In this document: positions 58,422 through 64,000 of the stretch, in pieces
Layout of the letters: each line of letters starts with the position of its first letter
Numbering within the stretch: the stretch's first letter is position 1
Assembly (NCBI GenBank): GCA_029891345.1
Contig: CM056995.1
Location: forward strand, 211,495,047-211,559,046
DNA from: Dryococelus australis
Lineage: Eukaryota > Arthropoda > Insecta > Phasmatodea > Phasmatidae
DNA: 64,000 nt
Direction of reading: 5' to 3'
Program-made: the position numbers and the translations under genes
Notes under the pieces: generated by a model
Seen by the model: the letters and a program-made list of their open reading frames with translations, nothing else
What the model was told of the DNA's origin: nothing
Databases searched by the model: none

Positions 58422-58835
58422 TAGTCCATTCACGGTTTCTTCGGCATTTTTAAATCAAACATTTCAAAAATTTCCCCTTGTATGACGTGTTTAGTTATTT
58501 CCTAAAGACGCCCTGTATCACAAACGTTTTATACTTGTGTTCATAAAAGTTATTTCTTACCTTTTAAATTGAAATGTTATTAATATTTTATTTAAAAATT
58601 ATAATGATTCATTTATAAATAATGTGAATAAAAACTGGGAGAAAATAGGTATGTTAGTAACGCCTAGTGAGAAATAGTTCTTATACAAAATACTGTTACA
58701 CTGAGTGCGCACGAATACGGTGCGTTGTCCTTTGACGTAATTCTCCAGGCTTAGTTTTCACGAGGCGGAGGAATATCCTGGAAGTAGAACTTTAGCAGGA
58801 CTTCAGAAAAGGCTGAAATAACCGTGAATGGATTA
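58422..58835 (+). mobile_element. MITE family F, complete copy
   Basis: About 414 bp, from TAGTCCATTCACGGTTTCTTC to the complement-type end CCGTGAATGGATTA, flanked by TA. It provides the uninterrupted reference for the copy at 59391-60668. It lies within what would be the first intron of the candidate exon at 58884-58913. Confidence 0.75.
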
Positions 58836-58883
58836 TACACGTTGTTACGTAGGGTAAATGATGCAAAGCCCTCGCCGACTCAC

Positions 58884-58913
58884 CTTGTCGTAGGCGTTGT
58901 TGTCGGGACCCAT
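58884..58913 (-). CDS. Candidate first coding exon, 10 codons, strong splice donor
   Basis: On minus, ATGGGTCCCGACAACAACGC opens a frame MGPDNNAYDK that ends exactly at AAG|GTGAGT, a consensus-perfect 5' splice site (donor GT at 58883-58882). The ATG has purine at -3 and G at +4. Upstream, 58914-59340 is GC- and CpG-rich, as expected for a leader and promoter, unlike the AT-rich surroundings. The codon phase at the donor is 0. The next exon is not recognisable to the left, where MITEs fill the presumed intron. The protein cannot be named from ten residues. Confidence 0.5.
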
Positions 58914-59340
58914 GTCGTCGAGGCGAACGCGGCACGAAGACGCAGAGACCGGTTCTTGCACCCTCTGGCGCGGCGGAAACAACAGACTGGCGCGGGATTG
59001 ATAGCCCCGCGCGCGCGCGCTCACACACGCACACAAGCAAGCCGCCGACTGGAGTCACGTGACAGCAGACGCGGGCTCCGCAGACAGCGTGGCTCTGTCG
59101 GCGACGTGGGGGAGAGAAGGTCGTCCGACTGCCGAGGAACCTAACCTACTACGGCTGTGCCAGTCCCGCGACTAGAGAAACGTTCTGGCTTGAGATCTTC
59201 CGTCCCTTCTCTCTCATGATCCGGGACCCGGGTCGCACAGTTCCAGGAAGGTAGCTCTTCCTCCACGTAGCACGACAGTGTACTTACCCGCGCCGATAAC
59301 GTCGAATGAGCCGGTAGGGAAACCACAGCTGACGACATCC
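58914..59340 (-). promoter_or_regulatory. GC/CpG-rich presumed 5' leader and promoter
   Basis: A compact GC-rich block with many CpG, a (GC)n run (CCGCGCGCGCGCGC near 59010) and a CACACGCACAC stretch. No TATA box is obvious. Its position immediately upstream of the candidate first exon on minus supports a promoter. The overlapping open frames on both strands are explained by composition. Confidence 0.4.
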
Positions 59341-59424
59341 CTCATGGCCGGTGTCATCAGCCACGCGTCCACCATCTCAGCTAACACTGCTATAGTCTGT
59401 TCGCCGTATATTCACACTCTTACA

Positions 59425-59641
59425 GGCTATTCACGGTAAAGCGAGCACTTTTTAAGGCCCTCCCAATAGACATTAACCACTAATAAATATATCTTATTGC
59501 AACCTTAACTTTTGAGAGGTGTGAAATGTATGCACCGTGTTTATTGGCCACATTGCAATATTTATATTAAAAATCAGCAGGAAGATAGAAATTGGGTGAA
59601 AGTAAAACATTTAGAAGGGCTCACTTTACCGTGAACAGCCT
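59425..59641. mobile_element. MITE family B, complete, nested in family F
   Basis: About 217 bp from AGGCTATTCACGGTAAAGCG to CTCACTTTACCGTGAACAGCCT. TA-type flanks. It contains GCAATATTTATATTAAAAA like the other family B copies. Confidence 0.85.
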
Positions 59642-59727
59642 ATGTCATTCAAACCTTTGAAAAATCACCCCGTGTATGACGTGTTTGGTTGATTCCTAAA
59701 TACGGTCTCGTATCACAGGCGTTTTTT

Positions 59728-59942
59728 AGGCTACTCATGGTAAAATGAGCAGTTTTGAAAGCCCTCTAATTTGGAACAATAGTAAATAAATGTATTTAAC
59801 TTCCGAATACGGTGGAACACACACACCGTGTTTATTATTTACACGGCAATACTTATTTTAAAAAGTGGTTAAAGGTAAAAAAATGGCTGAAAGAAATAAG
59901 TAACTAGGGCCTCAAAAATGCTCACTTTTCCGTCAACAGCCA
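59728..59942. mobile_element. MITE family B, complete, nested in family F
   Basis: About 215 bp from AGGCTACTCATGGTAAAATG to CTCACTTTTCCGTCAACAGCC. Body as in the copy at 59425 and in the copy at 40538. Confidence 0.85.
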
Positions 59943-60085
59943 TTCTACTTCTATTTACATAAAATTATCTTATTTTTGGTTGAATTAAACTTTAGTTATA
60001 TTTTATCTATAAAGAATAATACTTCGTTTATAATTAATATACAAATGAAACCAGGGAGAAAAAAATGTGTGTTGGTAATGCCTAT

Positions 60086-60500
60086 AGGCTGTTCACAGTA
60101 AAATGAACACTTTCGAAAGCTCTGCTTAAGATCTACTTATTTACACTTAGTGTATTCTTCCGCCTTATGCAAAATTAACATTGCCATGGGCCTCATCACT
60201 TTATTCATGCGTCGGTCAACTGAAACTGAAATTATTATAAAAGTAAACGTGTTATAAATCTGCTAATTTTGACACACTGATGCATTAAAAAATCCGATAG
60301 CAAAAGAAATAATTTAAGTTATCACAAATGGTTATCTAACACTTTTATTCGACGTTAACATATGGAACTACCTTCCATATATCGTTACCAACTTTACCGG
60401 GCGCATGTCGCTCGGTGCGCCCGTTGAAGTATATGCAGGCATTGGAGTGACTTTTTTGTAAGGCTGATTTCAAAAGTGCTCATTTTATCGTGAACAGCCT
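60086..60500 (+). mobile_element. MITE family A copy 6, nested in family F
   Basis: About 415 bp from AGGCTGTTCACAGTAAAATG to CATTTTATCGTGAACAGCCT, plus orientation, with intact CCGCCTTATGCAAAATTAAC and CCATGGGCCTCATC blocks. Confidence 0.9.
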
Positions 60501-60669
60501 TTAGTAAGAAATAGTTCTCTTATGATTGAAGTGAGTGCATATGAATGCCGTGCGTTGCCCTTTTGGCGTAATTGTCTAGACTTGGTTTAAGCCTTGGTCA
60601 CATGGAGCGGAGGAATGATCCAAAAGTAGAACTTTCGCAGGGCCACAGATACCATGAATGGACTTTATA

Positions 60670-60930
60670 GTACATGGTGCGAAATCGCGTGTTTCTGGGA
60701 ATGGGCCCTCGTGTCTGATTGGTTACCGCATACTGAAAACGGTTCCCTATTGGCTGGGCCGCCGGCTGGCGAGTATTTTACCGAGCGCTGATTGGCGAAG
60801 GTCGTTCCGACATTTTGCTGGCAAGGGACGCCAATTTGCTGGCGTGTGCGGCGTGAGTTCGCGGTATAAGAAGCTGTTTTGCCTCTGCGTTCGTGACTAC
60901 TCTGTGGCCGAGTGAATACTGTTCTGTTTG
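60670..60930 (+). repeat. Dispersed repeat J, copy 2
   Basis: AGCGCTGATTGGCGAAGG, CATTTTGCTGG, GTGTGCGGCGTGAGTTCG, AGAAGCTGTTTTGCCTCTG and TACTCTGTGGCC match the copy at 40290-40500 in order. Several ATTGG boxes precede it. GC-richer than its surroundings. Confidence 0.5.
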
Positions 60931-60999
60931 CTGCTTAAGATATACTTCTTTGGTCGTTTTGTATTCCTCCAACATACGGGTTTAACATTACCACACTGT

Positions 61000-62190
61000 A
61001 CAAAATCTGTATATTTTACCGAGAAATTGTTTGTAATTTTACAAATGTTTGTAAACATTACAACAATTTATCTTCTAAAATTACTCGTTTGTAAAACTAC
61101 AAGAGCCATGTTTGTAATAGACCTCAAGAAATATTTGTACTAAATTGAAACGTAACCACGAGATCAAGCGAAATGGCGGACTACTTAACAACGCAAAACA
61201 CTATACAGCTCTTTGTGCAAAAACCATGTGTGATGTAGAGTGAAGTTACGCGTGAAAAGAAACACTTGAAATATCTCAAATAACTACAATAAAACCACTA
61301 CAATATTTTAATACACGCGACGCTATTACTCATTAATTGTTAATGTTTCATATCTTCATAGAACTCTTAAAAAGAAAGAAATGCATTCTTCTTAACCGAA
61401 TAACTCCACTGGTATATTACATACAAGGATAATAATTATAGAATGCGTATGTCAAGTTGGGTTTGTGGTTACTAGTATAGTATAATTATGCATGGGACGT
61501 GGGTTCTAGTTGCCGTGCTAGCAAGGCGTGCTCAGTAATGTAAGTTGTAATAAAATCGTATCGTTTGTCATATTACAAATATATGATTCGCAGATTTTAC
61601 AAGAAAACTGTTTGTAGTTCTACTACGAGTTTTCTTACCAACTACTGGGTTTCCAACAATTTTGCTTCTAAAAGTACAAAAAAAATTACAGTGCATGGAC
61701 CTAATGGCCATTCATGCGTTAGTCAGGTGAAAACGTGATGTTATCAGTAACCTAAATTTGTTAATATGCCAATACTTAACCTAATTGGCATTAATAAAAT
61801 AAGTGCCAGCTGGATTTGCCACAAATGTAAACGTTAGATACACTCGTAATACAATAATTCGTTGCCAACTTGAGTGGGGCCTGCGTGTCAGTGTAGCGTC
61901 TATGCAGTTAACGGGCGGTAATTTCCTTTTAACTTTGAATTCAAAAGTTCTTATACTTTATTGTAAGCAGCCTTTTTTTACCGCTCGCTACTGTGTGCTG
62001 ATGTTCTCGACATATTAATTTAAAAACGTACTGGATATTCGTCAACGTACAAACAGTGAGTTCTAGGTTCGTATCCAGAGGAAAAAATTGAGTATATCCG
62101 CTTTTTTTCGGGAGTAAGTTATGGACGTCCCTCTATGCGACTATACACTCGCTGTTCTTTTGTTATGCAGGTAAGCTTGCCAGGTTAGCA
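61000..62190. other. Gene-free stretch with a degenerate family A trace
   Basis: The part at about 61690-61976 (GGCCATTCATGCGTTAGTCA to TTGTAAGCAGCC) resembles the right two thirds of family A, much diverged. Nothing else is recognisable. Confidence 0.4.
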
Positions 62191-62287
62191 AGTAATGAAA
62201 ATAACTTCGTGCACCCGTACGGTAGGTGTAAATATGAGACATGTGCCCTCCCTAGGAAAAACAATTATCTGGCCTCTTACAGTGTGT
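62191..62287 (+). repeat. Direct repeat, left member
   Basis: GTAATGAAAATAACTTCGTG, then CCCGTACGGTAGG and TAAATATGAGAC through CCTCTTACAGTG. It recurs in the same orientation at 63252-63347 with about 85-90% identity by eye. The two members bracket a SINE head and a family A MITE. Confidence 0.7.
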
Positions 62288-62642
62288 TTTAATCTTTATA
62301 ACTTGAATTATGATGCAAACTGTACTTATATCTACGTTACCTGTCATTGTTTAAGTATAATATAACTACCTACATTTAATGTTTATCATAACTATAACCT
62401 GTTTTTATACTTACCAGTGAAGATAGATTTTAACTTTTTTCTTGTACCCCCACCTATTTTTGGTCACTAAAGTTGTTTGCCCTTTAACGTATCAGTAGAC
62501 AGAAAATAAATAACTCTTGCTGAGACCTGACCAATTGACCTACTACTCTTCAATCAATTTTAGTCAGCCAATCTAAGCTATTAGAGGTTGAATGTTGCGT
62601 GCATCTGCTGGTCGGCGAGTCAGTGAACTGCATCAGTGGTAG

Positions 62643-62705
62643 TGGAGCCGCGGTGCTCGAGTGGCTAGGGCACCGGTCTCTAACCCACACATGCCTAGTG
62701 CACAC
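62643..62705 (+). mobile_element. SINE tRNA-like head fragment
   Basis: GGAGCCGCGGTGCTCGAGTG, GCTAGGGCACCGGTCTC resembles the head of the SINEs at 2714 and 40860. Box B and body are absent. Confidence 0.45.
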
Positions 62706-62722
62706 AGTCGTGTACGTTACTA

Positions 62723-63148
62723 AAGGCTGTTCACGATAAAGTGAGCACTTTTGAAATCAACCTTAGAAAAAAACGTCACTGCCCCTGTCTGCGTATATTT
62801 TGACGGGCGCACTGAGTGACATGCGCCCAGTAAAGATGGTGACGATGGAGGCCAAGTAGTTTCACATCTTAACGTCGAAAAAAAAGTGTTAGGTAACCAT
62901 TTGCGATAACGAAGATTAGTTCTTTCGCTTCCGGTTTTTTAAATGCATCAAAATATAAAAATGAGTAAATTTGTAAAATATTTAATTTAATTTTATAATA
63001 ATTTTACAATTTGACTTAAAAGACGCATGAACAAAGTGATGAGGCCCGTGACATTGTTAATTTTACATAAGGCGGAAGAATACACAACATGTACACAAGT
63101 AGATATTAAGCAGGACTTTCGAGAATGCTCAGTTTATCGTGAACAGTA
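62723..63148 (-). mobile_element. MITE family A copy 7, full length
   Basis: About 426 bp, reverse orientation, AAGGCTGTTCACGATAAAGT to CAGTTTATCGTGAACAGT, with TA flanks. It is the reference used for the half copy at 42301. Confidence 0.9.
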
Positions 63149-63251
63149 TATATGGCCATTTACTCTAACTGCGAGGATCAGTGGCCAATGACCTTCCCTG
63201 TGCGAAACTGATTCGTAAACCGTGTTTCTGGCCTACGTATGATTGCTTCGT

Positions 63252-63347
63252 ATGTAATGAAAATAACTTCGTGTGCCCGTACGGTAGGCGTAAATATGAG
63301 ACGTGTCCTACTTAGGAAAAAATAATAATTTGACCTCTTACAGTGAA
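63252..63347 (+). repeat. Direct repeat, right member
   Basis: Second member of the direct repeat described at 62191-62287, including the shared CCCGTACGGTAGGCGTAAAT and CCTCTTACAGTG. Confidence 0.7.
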
Positions 63348-63389
63348 ATGATAAAGTTCAAGCTGGCACAGGCCGCAGACGCAGGATTG

Positions 63390-63960
63390 GAGGACAGGCG
63401 TCGGCCATATTGGATGTCGTCGGTCATCTTGTCATCAGTATGCCGGCGGCCATCTTGTCTGCCAGTACGTCTCTTCCTGCTCTTGCAGTTCACCTCAAAA
63501 CTTTATGATCTGTGATTCATCTCCGACGGTGGCCATCTTGGATTTCACTTCCCGTTCTTGCATTCTGAGGGTTTCCTCGGGGTACTCTCAAATCTTATTT
63601 CATTCCCATTCCTCCTTTTTCTCTTTTGCTTTCTCTCTCTTATTCTCTCTCTATATATTCCTCTCGTTCTTTCTCTTCCTTCGTTCTCTCTTATTCCCTG
63701 AGGGGTTTTCTCATATTCCTTACATCTCGTCAGCTGGAGTCGGCCATATTGTTTGATGTCTGCTGGTGGTGGCCATCTTGTTTTGCCATCATCTGCTGGA
63801 AGTGGCTATCCTGCTTGTCGATCATCTTTGATTCCCGCATCAGCCGCTAGAGTGTGCTCACAGCCATATTTGGTTTCAACATTCGCCACCAGAGTGTATT
63901 GTGAAGTTCCTCGTGGGGCAGCTAGAGGCGCTGGCGGCAATCTTGTGTTCACTCATCGTC
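63390..63960. repeat. GGCCATCTTG-rich repeat with CT tract
   Basis: GGCCATCTTG/GGCCATATTG occurs about eight times at irregular spacing, sharing its flavour with 3880-4440. A pyrimidine tract lies at 63600-63710. Overlapping open frames on plus are explained by the repeat and the tract, and no protein family is recognisable. Confidence 0.5.
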
Positions 63961-64000
63961 TACCGAATTAAGTACAGCGCGCATCATACAAGTGGGGGAG

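Larger units (their letters stand above)
59391..60668 (+). mobile_element. MITE family F copy interrupted by three MITEs
   Basis: Family F sequence occurs in four pieces: about 59391-59424, 59642-59727, 59943-60085 and 60501-60668. Together they follow the order of the intact copy at 58422-58835 (CCTTTGAAAAATCACC, then GTATCACAGGCGTTTT, then CCAGGGAGAAAAAAATGTG, then GTAAGAAATAGTTCT, ending near CCATGAATGGACTTTATA). The gaps are exactly the MITEs at 59425, 59728 and 60086. Confidence 0.75.

Noticed and set aside
63303-63971. Overlapping plus-strand frames at the right end of the window
   Set aside because: They are produced by GGCCATCTTG repeats and a pyrimidine tract. Three frames overlap and none has a domain.

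Overview
The window looks like non-coding, repeat-rich chromosomal DNA from an arthropod, most likely an insect. It has no bacterial-style gene density, operons or ribosome binding sites. What is recognisable is eukaryotic: tRNA-derived SINEs, Tc1/mariner, pogo and hAT transposons, many MITE families with TA, TTA/TGA or 8-bp target duplications, a Polinton-type element, long microsatellites, a few TATA plus initiator promoter-like sites, and isolated GC-rich exon-like patches. The species cannot be named from the sequence.

Layout. 0.8-2.1 kb: two copies of the commonest MITE (called family A here; TIR beginning AGGCTGTTCACG). 2.7-5.8 kb: two SINEs and a diverged repeat zone rich in CCATCTTGG, AGGTGGCGCT-like and TGACCTTGA-like motifs. 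6.35-7.45 kb: a dead Tc1-like transposon. 7.55-10.05 kb: a large foldback element whose arms contain tandem repeats. 10.7-11.1 kb: a mariner-like transposase tail joined to a SINE tail. 12.3-17.8 kb: nested MITEs, a decayed hAT-like transposase and one candidate host exon (14.36-14.66 kb, minus). 20.8-24.4 kb: a 28-bp minisatellite followed by a decayed array of about 0.53-kb coding modules that I do not recognise. 24.9-32.5 kb: largely featureless. 32.56-34.13 kb: a non-autonomous hAT element with an exact 8-bp target duplication. 34.8-38.3 kb: a 3.5-kb interval bounded by 37-bp inverted repeats. 38.5-41.1 kb: a hAT MITE, SINEs and MITE family B. 42.3-44.75 kb: a decayed pogo/Tigger-like transposon fused to a MITE fragment. 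45-47.7 kb: further MITE, Penelope-like and microsatellite sequence. 48.6-56.2 kb: a very AT-rich island. 57-63.2 kb: dense nested MITEs around a candidate host promoter and 10-codon first exon (58.88 kb, minus). 63.4-64 kb: more CCATCTTG repeats.

The main find is the AT-rich island. Reading it by eye with stops and frameshifts tolerated, it carries a DDE integrase on plus, an FtsK/HerA-type packaging ATPase on minus, an unidentified short frame on plus and a protein-primed family B DNA polymerase on minus. That set is diagnostic of Polinton/Maverick elements and the related adintoviruses. The copy is broken throughout and cannot be functional.

No complete host protein-coding gene can be supported. 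The two best host candidates are short 5' exons whose remaining exons must lie in later introns or outside the window.
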